Below, piece by piece: positions 35,502 through 44,999 of a DNA stretch of 64,000 nt. The notes below the pieces were generated by a model. That model ran no database searches. It worked only from the letters and a program-made list of their open reading frames with translations, and had not been told where the DNA came from. The stretch lies in NCBI GenBank assembly GCA_963706785.1, contig CAVPNJ010000002.1, forward strand, positions 930,001 to 994,000, written 5' to 3'. Origin of the DNA: Pollutimonas sp963706785 (GTDB lineage: Bacteria > Pseudomonadota > Gammaproteobacteria > Burkholderiales > Burkholderiaceae_B). Position 1 is the stretch's first letter. The number at the start of each line of letters is the position of its first letter. Both the position numbers and the translations under genes were made by a program.

Positions 35502-36643
35502 TGTCCGATTCCGCTGTGCTTCAACTTACCAAGGACCTGATCACAAGGCCATCGATCACACCAGCCGACCATGGCTGCCAGCAAGTCCTGTCCAGTCGGC
35601 TCGAGGCCGCAGGCTTTGTTTGTGAAAGCCTGGTATTTGGCGATGTCACCAATCTGTGGGCACGCCGCGGCAATACGCAACCGTTGCTCGCGTTCGCGGG
35701 GCACACTGACGTAGTTCCTACCGGCCCGCTGGAAGGTTGGGACAGCGAGCCATTTACGCCGACCGAACGCGATGGCATGCTTTACGGGCGTGGAGCGGCC
35801 GACATGAAAAGCTCTATCGCCGCTTTCGTGATTGCCGCCGAGGAATTCGTAGCAAGCCACCCGGATCACCCGGGCTCAATTGCTTTGCTGATAACTTCTG
35901 ACGAAGAAGGTCCTTCAATTGATGGTACCGTGAAAGTATGCGAAGCGCTAATTCAACGAGGGGAAGAACTCGACTATTGCATAGTTGGTGAACCCACGTC
36001 GGTCGATGCCTTGGGCGATACGGTAAAAAATGGCAGACGCGGATCCTTATCGGGCCGGCTGACCATCAAAGGTAAGCAGGGTCACGTCGCCTATCCTCAT
36101 CTTGCACGCAATCCTATACATTTACTTGCCCCAGCGCTGGTAGAACTTGCCGATCAGGAATGGGATGCGGGCAACGAGTACTTTCCGCCGACCACTTTCC
36201 AGGTGTCCAATCTGCACTCGGGCACCGGTGCAACGAACGTTGTACCAGGCACTGCAGTGCTGGATTTCAATTTTCGATTCTCGACGGCCAGCACTCCCGA
36301 ATCCTTGAAGGAACGGGTAGCCGGTATTCTTGAGAAAAATAAGCTCGACTACAATCTGGAATGGACACTAGGAGGGCAACCCTTCCTGACTCCACGGGGT
36401 GAACTCAGCGCCGCCTTGTCCTTGGCAATTCAAGACGAAACGGGCATCACAACGGAATTATCGACAACCGGCGGCACCTCGGATGGCCGCTTTATTGCAG
36501 CGATTTGCCCGCAAGTCGTCGAGTTCGGCCCAGTCAACGCAAGCATCCATCAACTCAATGAGCACGTAAGCCTGGATGCGCTTGAACCCTTGAAAAACAT
36601 CTATCGCCGTACACTCGAACATCTTCTGCTTGTTACGGCCTGA
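35501..36643 (+). CDS. dapE: Succinyldiaminopimelate desuccinylase
   Basis: A 380-residue M20-family metallohydrolase that removes succinate to give LL-diaminopimelate. Metal ligands and catalytic residues visible are His68 (GHTDVVPTG), Asp101 (GRGAADMK), and Glu135-Glu136 (SDEEGP), with a C-terminal histidine in NASIHQLNE. Length matches E. coli DapE (375). It is the third step of the dapC-dapD-dapE order. Confidence 0.97.
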   Translation: MSDSAVLQLTKDLITRPSITPADHGCQQVLSSRLEAAGFVCESLVFGDVTNLWARRGNTQPLLAFAGHTDVVPTGPLEGWDSEPFTPTERDGMLYGRGAADMKSSIAAFVIAAEEFVASHPDHPGSIALLITSDEEGPSIDGTVKVCEALIQRGEELDYCIVGEPTSVDALGDTVKNGRRGSLSGRLTIKGKQGHVAYPHLARNPIHLLAPALVELADQEWDAGNEYFPPTTFQVSNLHSGTGATNVVPGTAVLDFNFRFSTASTPESLKERVAGILEKNKLDYNLEWTLGGQPFLTPRGELSAALSLAIQDETGITTELSTTGGTSDGRFIAAICPQVVEFGPVNASIHQLNEHVSLDALEPLKNIYRRTLEHLLLVTA

Positions 36644-36654
36644 TTGGAAAACTC

Positions 36655-37551
36655 ATGTACGACACCGCCCACCAAGAGCTATACACCCTTCGGGATCTGC
36701 TGCGCTATGCAATTACGCAGTTCAACAATTCCAAACTGTCGTTTGGACATGGCAGTGACAACGCCTGGGACGAAGCGGCCTATTTACTGCTACACACCCT
36801 ACATCTACCCCTGGATACACTGGATCCGTTTCTTGATGCCCGGGTACTGCCCGAAGAGCGCGAGCGTTTCCTTAAACTGGTGGATCAGCGCATGAATGAA
36901 CGGGTGCCGGCGGCTTACCTTACCGGCGAAGCGTGGCTGCAAGGTCATCGCTTTGTTGTCGATCAGCGCGTCATCGTTCCCCGGTCTCCAATTTCAGAAT
37001 TATTGTCCAACGGCCTGAGTCCTTGGGTGGCAGACCCGGCAGAAATTAATTTTGTCCTGGATCTGTGCACTGGCTCGGGTTGTCTGGCCGTACTAGCCGC
37101 AGTGGCCTTCGAGAATGCGCAGGTCGATGCTGTCGACCTTTCTGAAAATGCACTTGAAGTGGCCGACGAAAACATTGAGCTATCGGGTCTGGATGGCCGC
37201 ATCACAACACATCGCAGCGACCTCTTCGACCAACTGCCTCAGTGCGAATATCAAGTCATTATCTGCAACCCGCCTTACGTCAATAACCACTCAATGGAAG
37301 GCCTGCCTGCCGAATATCGGCACGAGCCGACCATGGCACTGGCCGGTGGTGAGGATGGCATGGACTTGATTCGGCGCCTATTGGTGGCGGCGCCCGACTT
37401 CATGGCACCCGGCGGACTGCTCATATTAGAAATCGGCAATGAATACGAAAACTTCATCGCCGCATTTCCCGATCTGGACCCAGTGTGGCTTAGCACCGAA
37501 AACACAGAAGACCAGATTTTGCTCCTTACCCGGGAACAGTTAGCGTCGTGA
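36655..37551 (+). CDS. prmB: Ribosomal protein L3 glutamine methyltransferase
   Basis: A 298-residue SAM-dependent enzyme that methylates a glutamine on ribosomal protein L3. The SAM motif LDLCTGSGC is at 135-143 and the glutamine-binding NPPY at 205-208. The closely related PrmC (release factor methyltransferase) is shorter in the N-terminal helical region and rarely follows dapE, so PrmB is preferred. It is 11 bp after dapE and overlaps the next gene by 4 bases. Confidence 0.9.
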   Translation: MYDTAHQELYTLRDLLRYAITQFNNSKLSFGHGSDNAWDEAAYLLLHTLHLPLDTLDPFLDARVLPEERERFLKLVDQRMNERVPAAYLTGEAWLQGHRFVVDQRVIVPRSPISELLSNGLSPWVADPAEINFVLDLCTGSGCLAVLAAVAFENAQVDAVDLSENALEVADENIELSGLDGRITTHRSDLFDQLPQCEYQVIICNPPYVNNHSMEGLPAEYRHEPTMALAGGEDGMDLIRRLLVAAPDFMAPGGLLILEIGNEYENFIAAFPDLDPVWLSTENTEDQILLLTREQLAS

Positions 37552-39482
37552 TTCGTGCAACAGGTTTAACACTGCGTCGAGGCGTCAAAGTACTGCTCGA
37601 CGAAACAGATTTCGTCATTAACCCGGGTGAACGGGTGGGCATTGTAGGCAAGAATGGCGCTGGAAAATCCACCTTATTCTCTTTGCTGCAGGGACGCCTG
37701 GACGCAGACGCCGGAAGCGTATTTCTACCGACAGGGTGGCGTATCGCCAGCGTCGAACAGGAAATCAGTGCTATCGATCTTCCCGCTCGCGAATTCGTTA
37801 TAGACGGCGATACGCATTTGCGACGCTTGCAAGCCGAACGTTCAAGGACGCACGACGATAATGGCCACCGTATCGCCGAGCTTGAGTCGGCACTAATAGA
37901 GGCCGATGCATGGAGTGCCCCTTCCAGAGCCGAACAGTTGTTGGCCGGCTTGGGCTTTGCGCCCGACCAGTGGCTTAACCCTGTGAAAAGTTTCTCCGGC
38001 GGCTGGCAAATGCGGCTCTCGCTTGCCCGAGCGCTGATGGCGCCCTCGGAATTGCTATTGCTTGATGAGCCCACCAACCACCTGGATCTGGACGCCATGC
38101 TGTGGCTGGAGCGCTGGCTGGCTGCCTATGACGGCACCGTTCTGCTGATATCACACGACACCGAGTTCCTGGACGCCGTGGCGAAGACCATACTGCATTT
38201 CGACCAGGGCAAACTTGTGCGGTATCGCGGCGGCTACGAGGACTTCCTGACGCAACGCGCAGAGCGGCTGCGCCAGAACCATTTAGCCCGGGATCGCCAA
38301 ACTCGAGAAACCGCGCGACTGCAGGGCTTTATTGATCGTTTCAAGGCAAAGGCAACCAAAGCGAAACAAGCACAAAGCCGAGTCAAGGCACTCGCTCGAA
38401 TGGAAGTCTTGGCACCTTTACAGGTTGAGGCGGGCATCGATATACGCATTCCCACTCCCACCAGCATGCCGGATCCCCTCCTGGTGCTAGACAATGTATC
38501 TACTGGGTATAAAGATGCAAGCAATGAAGCCAGAACGGTACTGAAGAATGTAAAGTTGATGGTGCGCGGCGGCGGGCGCATTGGTGTGCTGGGCGTCAAT
38601 GGCGCCGGAAAAAGCACATTGATCAAAACCTTAGCCGAGGAGCTTCCTGTGCTCGCGGGTGAACGCCGGGCATCGAAGGGGCTTGAAATCGGCTACTTCG
38701 CTCAGCATCAGCTTGATATGCTGGATCTCGAGTCGACTCCGCTACAACACCTTAGCAGGCTCTCTCCACAAACGCGCGAGCAAGAACTGCGTAACTATCT
38801 GGGTGGATTCGGCTTCAGCGGTGACACCGTTAACAGCAAGGTCGCGCCCATGTCGGGCGGAGAAAAAGCACGCCTTGCTCTGGCCCTTATCGTCTGGCAG
38901 AAACCTAATCTGCTTCTATTGGATGAACCGAGCAATCACTTGGACGTCGATACACGAGAAGCGCTCGCAAGAGCGCTCGCCGAGTTCGCGGGTAGCGTAT
39001 TGCTGGTTTCGCATGATCGACACTTGTTGCGAACTACCGTAGACAGCTTCTGGATTGTCGCTGATGGCCAGGTTCAGGAGTTCGATGGGGATCTGGAGGA
39101 CTACCGGGAATGGCTGGCAGCGCGTTCGGCTGCGGCGCGCAGCGAGGCCCGCAACGAAGTGCAATGTATCGATGGGGTAACGTCGAACATCGATCGCAAG
39201 GCCCAGCGCCGGCTAGAAGCAGAAGAACGTCAACGCGTATCAGAACTGCGCAAGCCTCTGGACAGCAAGTTGAAGAAGATTGAAGCCGACATGGAAAAGA
39301 CCAGCCAGCGTATGCGTGAACTAGATGCGCTAATTGCCGATACCAATCTGTATACCGACGCTCGTCGGGATGAACGCATTAAGGTGCTGGGCGAGCATGG
39401 CGAACTGGTAAAAAAACATGGTGAGTTGGAAGAGCAGTGGCTAATGCTGCAAGAAGAACTGGAATCCATCATAGCCAACTAG
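37548..39482 (+). CDS. ABC-F family ATPase (YheS/Uup-like)
   Basis: A 644-residue protein with two nucleotide-binding domains and no membrane segments, the hallmark of ABC-F translation factors that act on ribosomes. Walker A motifs are GKNGAGKS (34-41) and GVNGAGKS in the second half. Signatures SGGWQMR and MSGGEKARL are present, and a long charged helical linker (ERLRQNHLARDRQTRE) joins the domains. A Lys/Arg/Glu-rich coiled-coil tail of about 90 residues follows the second domain. The GTG start overlaps the prmB stop as GTGA. By length and tail it resembles YheS, but Uup-like function is possible. Confidence 0.9.
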   Translation: MIRATGLTLRRGVKVLLDETDFVINPGERVGIVGKNGAGKSTLFSLLQGRLDADAGSVFLPTGWRIASVEQEISAIDLPAREFVIDGDTHLRRLQAERSRTHDDNGHRIAELESALIEADAWSAPSRAEQLLAGLGFAPDQWLNPVKSFSGGWQMRLSLARALMAPSELLLLDEPTNHLDLDAMLWLERWLAAYDGTVLLISHDTEFLDAVAKTILHFDQGKLVRYRGGYEDFLTQRAERLRQNHLARDRQTRETARLQGFIDRFKAKATKAKQAQSRVKALARMEVLAPLQVEAGIDIRIPTPTSMPDPLLVLDNVSTGYKDASNEARTVLKNVKLMVRGGGRIGVLGVNGAGKSTLIKTLAEELPVLAGERRASKGLEIGYFAQHQLDMLDLESTPLQHLSRLSPQTREQELRNYLGGFGFSGDTVNSKVAPMSGGEKARLALALIVWQKPNLLLLDEPSNHLDVDTREALARALAEFAGSVLLVSHDRHLLRTTVDSFWIVADGQVQEFDGDLEDYREWLAARSAAARSEARNEVQCIDGVTSNIDRKAQRRLEAEERQRVSELRKPLDSKLKKIEADMEKTSQRMRELDALIADTNLYTDARRDERIKVLGEHGELVKKHGELEEQWLMLQEELESIIAN

Positions 39483-39528
39483 TTCGCGTCTGACTCTATG
39501 GATTGAGCTCTATTCTGGAATCGGAAGA

Positions 39529-39569
39529 AAATACCCGCCTCGGCCATAAACTGATGCGGGTATTTTTTT
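39529..39569. terminator. Terminator after the ABC-F gene
   Basis: AAATACCCGC (39529-39538) pairs with GCGGGTATTT (39556-39565) and is followed by T residues on the plus strand. The reverse strand also carries a T-run, so it can serve the convergent substrate-binding protein gene. Confidence 0.9.
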
Positions 39570-39603
39570 GCTTTGCAGCGATCAGAACCGGATACGGCGC
39601 CGG

Positions 39604-40908
39604 TCAGTTGCTATAACTTTTGATCTGGTCGCTTTTCAATACTTCAGGCTTCAGGCTGTCGTTAATCCAACCCAAAGAGGTTTCGGTCACCGGTGGCGTC
39701 ACCAATTCTGCCGGAATAATCGTGATGTCTTCCAAGATTTTGAAGGGATACTTATCGCTTTTCTTGGTGATGCCGAAAAGCTGAGCTTCTAATGCCTGTC
39801 CGTCGGACCGATGCATTTTCACTTCGCGACCAAAGCCTTTGAAGCTAACGTCGTGCATGGCCGCGGCGACTTGCTCAGGGGTTGGCCACGCGCCTCCGGT
39901 GTCTTTCAGGGCTTTCTCGTACCCAGCTTTCAAGCCATTGAGGGCCTGAACCATGTGGTAGACCGAGTAGATGGGATAGGCGCCTGTTTTGTCGTGAAAT
40001 TTTTTCACGAATTCCACATGCTTGGGGTCATCTTTGGTCTCGGGGTGGAGAAAGTAATGATCACCCCGAGCACCCACGATCACGCCTTCAGGCAAAGAGC
40101 CTCCTAAGCGCTCCAGAGAGCTTTCTGCCAGTGACAATACAAAGGTTGAATTCTTGAATAGGTTGCGTTGCGAAGCCTGGCGCACGAAGTTGTCCAGGTC
40201 GCCGCCCCACGACGTGGAAAGAATCACGTCTGGCCGTAGTGCCTGCAAGCGACTGATTTCGGTCGAGAAATCAGCTGCTCCAAATTTAGGGAACATTTCC
40301 GCAACGACTTTGACGTCGGGCTTGAACTTTTTCAATGCCGCCAGGAAGATATCGCGCGAATCTCGTCCCCAGGCGTAGTCCTGGTTGACGATGGCGAGCG
40401 TTTTGAAATCGGGCTTGACCTTCATAAGATATAAGACCTGAGCGACCATCTCGGTCGTTGCATTGGCCTGGGTTCGAACTACGTACTTATAGTTTTTACC
40501 CTCCAAGGCTTTCTCTGTACCGCAGTCCCACATCACATTCAACACTTTGAGGTCTTCTGCGACCGGAGCAACAATATTGCAATGTCCGCTGGAAATTGCG
40601 GAAAGCATTACGCGCGTTCCGCCCTCGGCCAAGCGACGATATTCGGACAGTAACTTTTCGCCACCTCCGCCCTCGTCGATATAGCTGGGTACAACCTTGA
40701 CGCCACCAATACCGCCATTGGCATTCATATCATTAATCAGAATTTCAGCCGCATCCCGGGCAGGCACGCCAAAAACGGAGGCAGAGCCCGACAAATAGGT
40801 CGAGATGCCAATATTGAGCTCTTTAGGCTTGTCGGCAGCAACGGTGAGTGTGCTTGTACCCGCCAGGAGCGCAACACCCAACAAGGATGCCAGTCTATGT
40901 TTTATCAT
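39604..40908 (-). CDS. Branched-chain-type ABC transporter substrate-binding protein
   Basis: A 434-residue periplasmic binding protein of the LivJ/LivK class. An N-terminal signal peptide (hydrophobic SLLGVALLAGTS, cleavage after AA near residue 25) precedes the mature GISTYLSGSASVFGVPAR fold. It is the last gene of the leftward transport-oxidation unit rather than the first, and longer than the usual 370. Its ligand is not readable from the sequence; the co-encoded alcohol and aldehyde dehydrogenases suggest an alcohol or amide-type compound rather than an amino acid. Confidence 0.9.
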   Translation of the reverse strand: MIKHRLASLLGVALLAGTSTLTVAADKPKELNIGISTYLSGSASVFGVPARDAAEILINDMNANGGIGGVKVVPSYIDEGGGGEKLLSEYRRLAEGGTRVMLSAISSGHCNIVAPVAEDLKVLNVMWDCGTEKALEGKNYKYVVRTQANATTEMVAQVLYLMKVKPDFKTLAIVNQDYAWGRDSRDIFLAALKKFKPDVKVVAEMFPKFGAADFSTEISRLQALRPDVILSTSWGGDLDNFVRQASQRNLFKNSTFVLSLAESSLERLGGSLPEGVIVGARGDHYFLHPETKDDPKHVEFVKKFHDKTGAYPIYSVYHMVQALNGLKAGYEKALKDTGGAWPTPEQVAAAMHDVSFKGFGREVKMHRSDGQALEAQLFGITKKSDKYPFKILEDITIIPAELVTPPVTETSLGWINDSLKPEVLKSDQIKSYSN

Positions 40909-40943
40909 TTATGTCTCCGTTGGTTTTATAAGATTGACTGCTG

Positions 40944-42068
40944 TTAAAAGATGATGGCGTCTCGCAGACTGCTGCCTGATGCCAGATGATCGAATCCTTC
41001 GTTGATCTGGTCTAGCGAGAATGACCTTCCCATAAGCCGGTCTACCGGCAATCGGCCTGCCTTGTACATATCGATGTAGCGATTGATGTCGATAGCCGGC
41101 ACGCCGGAGCCAAGATAACTGCCGCGAATGTCGCGCTCTTCGCCCACCATTTGCGATAGCGATAAAGGAAAAGCCAATTTAGGATTGGGCAATCCCGAAG
41201 TGATTGTTGCCCCACCACGCCGTGTCAATTTGTAGGCGGTTTCGAATGCCGGGACGGCGCCCGCCATATCGAAGCCATAATCGACCCGGCCACCCGCCAT
41301 CTCGTAAAGATCATCATCGGTTCGGACATTCCGGGGATTGATCACGTGAGTCGCCCCTAGTTCCCGCGCAAGCTGCAGTTTGTCGTCGCTAAGGTCGACG
41401 GCCACTACTCGGCGCGCGCCGCCGGCGACAGCCGCCAACAATGCGCTTAGGCCTACACCGCCCAGGCCAACGACCGCAGCGGTGTCGCCCACCTTGATTC
41501 TGGCCCGATTGATGACCGCCCCAGCCCCCGTCAATACCGCGCAACCAAAAAGTGCCGCTTCTCGATGGGTAATATCGACATTCACTTTCACACAGGACCG
41601 CCGCGATACGACAGCGTGGTCGGCGAAGCAGGAAACGCCGGTATGATGATTCAGATACTCGTCGCCGATATGAAGGCGGCGGTGCCCGCCCAGCAAGGTG
41701 CCGTGGGTATTGGCAAAGGCGCCGGGTTCGCATAAGGCGGGCCGGGCTTCCATGCACGGATTGCAATATCCGCAGGCCGGCACAAAAACCATTACCACAT
41801 GATCGCCGGCTTTAAGGTCCGTGACGCCGGCCCCCACTTCCACGACTTCTGCCGAAGACTCGTGCCCCAGAACAATTGGAACGCCACGCGGGCGATCGCC
41901 ATTGATCACCGACAAGTCAGAATGGCACAGGCCGGCCGCCCTGATTTTTATCAGAACTTCGCCCGCACCCGGCGGGTCAAGCTCGACATCGACGATGCTC
42001 AAGGGCTGGGACGTGGCGTAAGGCGCTGGTATGCCTATTTCTCGCAGAAGCGCTGCTCTGATCTTCAT
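40944..42068 (-). CDS. Zinc-dependent alcohol dehydrogenase (MDR family)
   Basis: A 374-residue medium-chain dehydrogenase. Catalytic zinc ligands Cys48 and His69-Glu70 (GHES), and structural zinc ligands Cys99, Cys102, Cys105 and Cys113, are all visible, and the Rossmann GLGGVG motif follows. The ATG 42068 is chosen; an in-frame ATG five codons upstream (42083) is also possible. Its resemblance is to class III and NAD-linked benzyl/long-chain alcohol dehydrogenases. It lies between the SDR and the binding protein of the unit. Confidence 0.88.
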   Translation of the reverse strand: MKIRAALLREIGIPAPYATSQPLSIVDVELDPPGAGEVLIKIRAAGLCHSDLSVINGDRPRGVPIVLGHESSAEVVEVGAGVTDLKAGDHVVMVFVPACGYCNPCMEARPALCEPGAFANTHGTLLGGHRRLHIGDEYLNHHTGVSCFADHAVVSRRSCVKVNVDITHREAALFGCAVLTGAGAVINRARIKVGDTAAVVGLGGVGLSALLAAVAGGARRVVAVDLSDDKLQLARELGATHVINPRNVRTDDDLYEMAGGRVDYGFDMAGAVPAFETAYKLTRRGGATITSGLPNPKLAFPLSLSQMVGEERDIRGSYLGSGVPAIDINRYIDMYKAGRLPVDRLMGRSFSLDQINEGFDHLASGSSLRDAIIF

Positions 42069-42094
42069 GGGCGGATCATCCAAAGATAATACGA

Positions 42095-42847
42095 TTAAAC
42101 GGTACGGCCACCGTCGACTGGAAACTCGACACCGGTGATGAACTCGGCCGCGTCACTAGCCAAAAACAAGGCAGCCGCAGCAACGTCAGAGGGCATGCAA
42201 AAGCGACCCAGCGGAATCGTGGAGACAAATTTGGCGCGATTTTCCGGAGTGTCAGGCAAACCCATGAACAGCTCGAACATACCTGTGATGCCCATCACGG
42301 GACATATGGCATTAACCCGAATATTGTCTGGCCCCAATTCCACCGCCATGGATTTGGACAATACGTTGACGGCGCCTTTGGTCGCGTTGTACCAACTTAA
42401 ACCAGGGCGCGGGCGAATTCCGGCGGTCGAGCCAATATTCAGGATTACCCCCTTGCCCTGTGCCCGCATTACCGGTACCACGGCCTGCGTCATGTAATAA
42501 ATTGACTTTACGTTGACGTCGAACAAGCGATCGAACATCGCTTCGTCGACATCCAGCATGGGCTGATTTTTGTGGGTGATCGCAGCGTTGTTGACAACAA
42601 TATCAATTGAGCCGAACTCGGCCTGACACGATTTGATCAGGCTATCGACTTGTTCCCGGTTCGAGACATCGATTTCCAATGCCAGCCCAATACCGTCAAT
42701 TTCGCTGGCAACGCGATCGGCAGCCTTTTTATTGATGTCGGCTATCACGACTTTTGCGCCCTCTTTGGCATATAGTTTTGCGATACCTTCGCCAAAACCG
42801 CTGCCCGCTCCAGTAACGATTGCGACTTTATCTTCCAACTGTCCCAT
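42095..42847 (-). CDS. SDR family oxidoreductase
   Basis: A 250-residue short-chain dehydrogenase. The cofactor motif TGAGSGFG is at 12-19, and the catalytic residues are Ser140, Tyr153 and Lys157 (YNATK). The ATG at 42847 follows GGAGGC at good spacing; a TTG four codons earlier is unlikely. It is flanked by ADH and aldehyde dehydrogenase in a single unit, so it likely oxidises a secondary alcohol or a ring-hydroxyl of the transported compound. Confidence 0.87.
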   Translation of the reverse strand: MGQLEDKVAIVTGAGSGFGEGIAKLYAKEGAKVVIADINKKAADRVASEIDGIGLALEIDVSNREQVDSLIKSCQAEFGSIDIVVNNAAITHKNQPMLDVDEAMFDRLFDVNVKSIYYMTQAVVPVMRAQGKGVILNIGSTAGIRPRPGLSWYNATKGAVNVLSKSMAVELGPDNIRVNAICPVMGITGMFELFMGLPDTPENRAKFVSTIPLGRFCMPSDVAAAALFLASDAAEFITGVEFPVDGGRTV

Positions 42848-42870
42848 GCCTGCCTCCAAGTACTTATTGT

Positions 42871-44307
42871 TTACTCGCCGTAAAACTGGACGATGGTTTT
42901 TGTGGTGCTCATTTCTTCGAGGGCGACAAAGCCCTTTTCACGGCCATGACCGCTTTTCTTTACCCCGCCGAAAGGCAGCTCTACTCCGCCCCCTGCGCCA
43001 AAGCCGTTGATGTATACCTGGCCACATTTCATGCCACGGGCAACCCGTTGTTGACGACCACCGTTTTCGGTCCATACGGCGCCTAAGAGCCCATAATCGG
43101 TGGCATTGGAAAGTCGAATCGCATCGGCTTCATCCTTGAATGGCAAGGCCACAAGAACCGGTCCGAAAATCTCCTGGGTCAGCAAATCGCTATCGTGGGT
43201 AGGCGAACTAAAGAGCGTAGGCTTTACAAAGTAGCCGCCCTTGGGCACGCCGTCTGCGATGCTGCCTTCGGCAACAACTTTAAGCCCGTCGGCTAAGCCT
43301 TTCTCAATGTATCGATTGACGCGATCGAATTGCGCCTTATTGACGACCGGACCGCAAGTTAAGTCCATTTCTGGTGTACCCGCGCGCACCTTCGAAAATT
43401 CTTCCGCCAGCGCGGAAACAAAATCAGAATAAATGTCTTCTTGCACTAGCAAACGGCTTCCCGCCGTGCATGTTTGCCCGGTGTTGTGGACAATCCCTTT
43501 CACGATCGCCGGGATCGCAAGCTTATAATTCGCGTCATTAAAAACAATGTGTGCAGACTTCCCACCTAATTCCAGTACGCACTTCACCGCGTTGAGCGCT
43601 GCGGCTTGCTGAACGAGTACACCCACTTCATTCGAACCCGTAAACGTCACGAAATTGATATCGTGATGCTTCGACAGGCTTGCGCCGGCTTCCTCACCCA
43701 GTCCTGTAACGACATTCAAGGCGCCGGCAGGAAAGCCGACTTCGAGTGCCAATTCAGCGACGCGAACAATAGACAGGCATGCATCTTCGGCCGGCTTGAC
43801 GACACTGGCATTACCCATTGCCAATGCGGGTGCGACACTGCGCCCGAACATCTGGGCAGGGTAATTCCATGGAATGATATGCGCCGTGACGCCCAAAGGT
43901 TCACGAATGACTTGCACCGCATAATCAGTCTGAAATGGAATAGTTTCACCATGAACCTTGTCGGCTGCGCCGCCGTAGAACTCGAAATAACGAGCTAGTA
44001 CGGTGATGTCGGCTCGCGAAGTGGACAGGGGTTTGCCGGTGTCTTTGGACTCGAGCTGCGCCAATTCTTCTTTGTGTTCGAGTATGCTCTCGCTTAAACG
44101 AGTCAGGAGACGCCCGCGCTCCATGGCTGTCAGCTTACCCCAGTCGCCGTTAAGCGCCTGACGAGCTGCCGTAACGGCAAGGTTGACATCTGCTTCTTGC
44201 CCACGGGGAATAGTCGTGAATACCGTGCCATCGGTAGGCGACCAGACATCCAGTGTTGCCTTGCTTACCGCATCGACCTGCTTACCATTGATAATCATTT
44301 GCGTCAT
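42871..44307 (-). CDS. NAD(P)-dependent aldehyde dehydrogenase
   Basis: A 478-residue enzyme of the ALDH superfamily, converting an aldehyde to its acid. Catalytic Glu246 (ELGGK) and Cys280 (NTGQTCTAGSR) are present, with the WNYP segment near 147-150. It lies 33 bp before livF in transcription order and precedes the SDR and ADH genes, consistent with the second oxidation step of an alcohol pathway. Confidence 0.93.
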   Translation of the reverse strand: MTQMIINGKQVDAVSKATLDVWSPTDGTVFTTIPRGQEADVNLAVTAARQALNGDWGKLTAMERGRLLTRLSESILEHKEELAQLESKDTGKPLSTSRADITVLARYFEFYGGAADKVHGETIPFQTDYAVQVIREPLGVTAHIIPWNYPAQMFGRSVAPALAMGNASVVKPAEDACLSIVRVAELALEVGFPAGALNVVTGLGEEAGASLSKHHDINFVTFTGSNEVGVLVQQAAALNAVKCVLELGGKSAHIVFNDANYKLAIPAIVKGIVHNTGQTCTAGSRLLVQEDIYSDFVSALAEEFSKVRAGTPEMDLTCGPVVNKAQFDRVNRYIEKGLADGLKVVAEGSIADGVPKGGYFVKPTLFSSPTHDSDLLTQEIFGPVLVALPFKDEADAIRLSNATDYGLLGAVWTENGGRQQRVARGMKCGQVYINGFGAGGGVELPFGGVKKSGHGREKGFVALEEMSTTKTIVQFYGE

Positions 44308-44339
44308 AAAAGTGTGTCTCCGTGTCGTATCTTCAAACT

Positions 44340-44996
44340 TTAATTCAAGGCAATTGAGCCGCGTTCAATCGTCCAGATTTGGTCAGGGATGTTTCCCAGC
44401 AATTTAATATTTGATTCGGTAATGACGATGCAGATATCAGGCTGCATATCTTTCAGGCGCCCCAGCGCTTCGGTATATTCACGAGCCAGTTTGGGCGCCA
44501 GGCCCTGAAAGGGTTCGTCCAGCATCAATAATCGAGTACCCACCATCACGGCCCGCCCCAAGGCGACCATTTTGCCCTGCCCTCCCGACAGGGCTGACCC
44601 CGATCGATTCAGCATCGGTTCAATCTGTGGGACGACGTTCAGCACTGTATCGATGCGCGCTTTGATCTGGGCTTTGGATTGGCCCTGTACCTCGCAGGGC
44701 AAGGTAAGGTTTTCCTGGACTGACATGGTGGGAAAAATGACGCGGTCTTCGGGGGAATACCCGACTTTCAATGCCGCTCGTTGGTGCCCGGGCAAATGAC
44801 TTAATTCAATCTCGTCAAAAAAAATCTGGCCAGACCGAATTTTGATAAGCCCCATGACGGAACGCAATAGTGTGGTTTTGCCGGCACCGTTACGGCCCAC
44901 GATGCCGATGGTGCGACCCTTTTCAAACTTGGCGCTGACGTCTCGCAAAATGCGGTGGCCAGCCAGATCGACGTTGATATTAGATAGCTCAAGCAT
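44340..44996 (-). CDS. Branched-chain-type ABC transporter ATPase (LivF-like)
   Basis: A 218-residue ATPase with Walker A GRNGAGKT near residue 37, the LSGGQGKM signature, and Walker B LLMLDEP. The shorter length (LivF is about 237) is within the family range. It is paired with the LivG-type ATPase, 3 bp downstream of it. Confidence 0.92.
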   Translation of the reverse strand: MLELSNINVDLAGHRILRDVSAKFEKGRTIGIVGRNGAGKTTLLRSVMGLIKIRSGQIFFDEIELSHLPGHQRAALKVGYSPEDRVIFPTMSVQENLTLPCEVQGQSKAQIKARIDTVLNVVPQIEPMLNRSGSALSGGQGKMVALGRAVMVGTRLLMLDEPFQGLAPKLAREYTEALGRLKDMQPDICIVITESNIKLLGNIPDQIWTIERGSIALN

Positions 44997-44999
44997 GGC

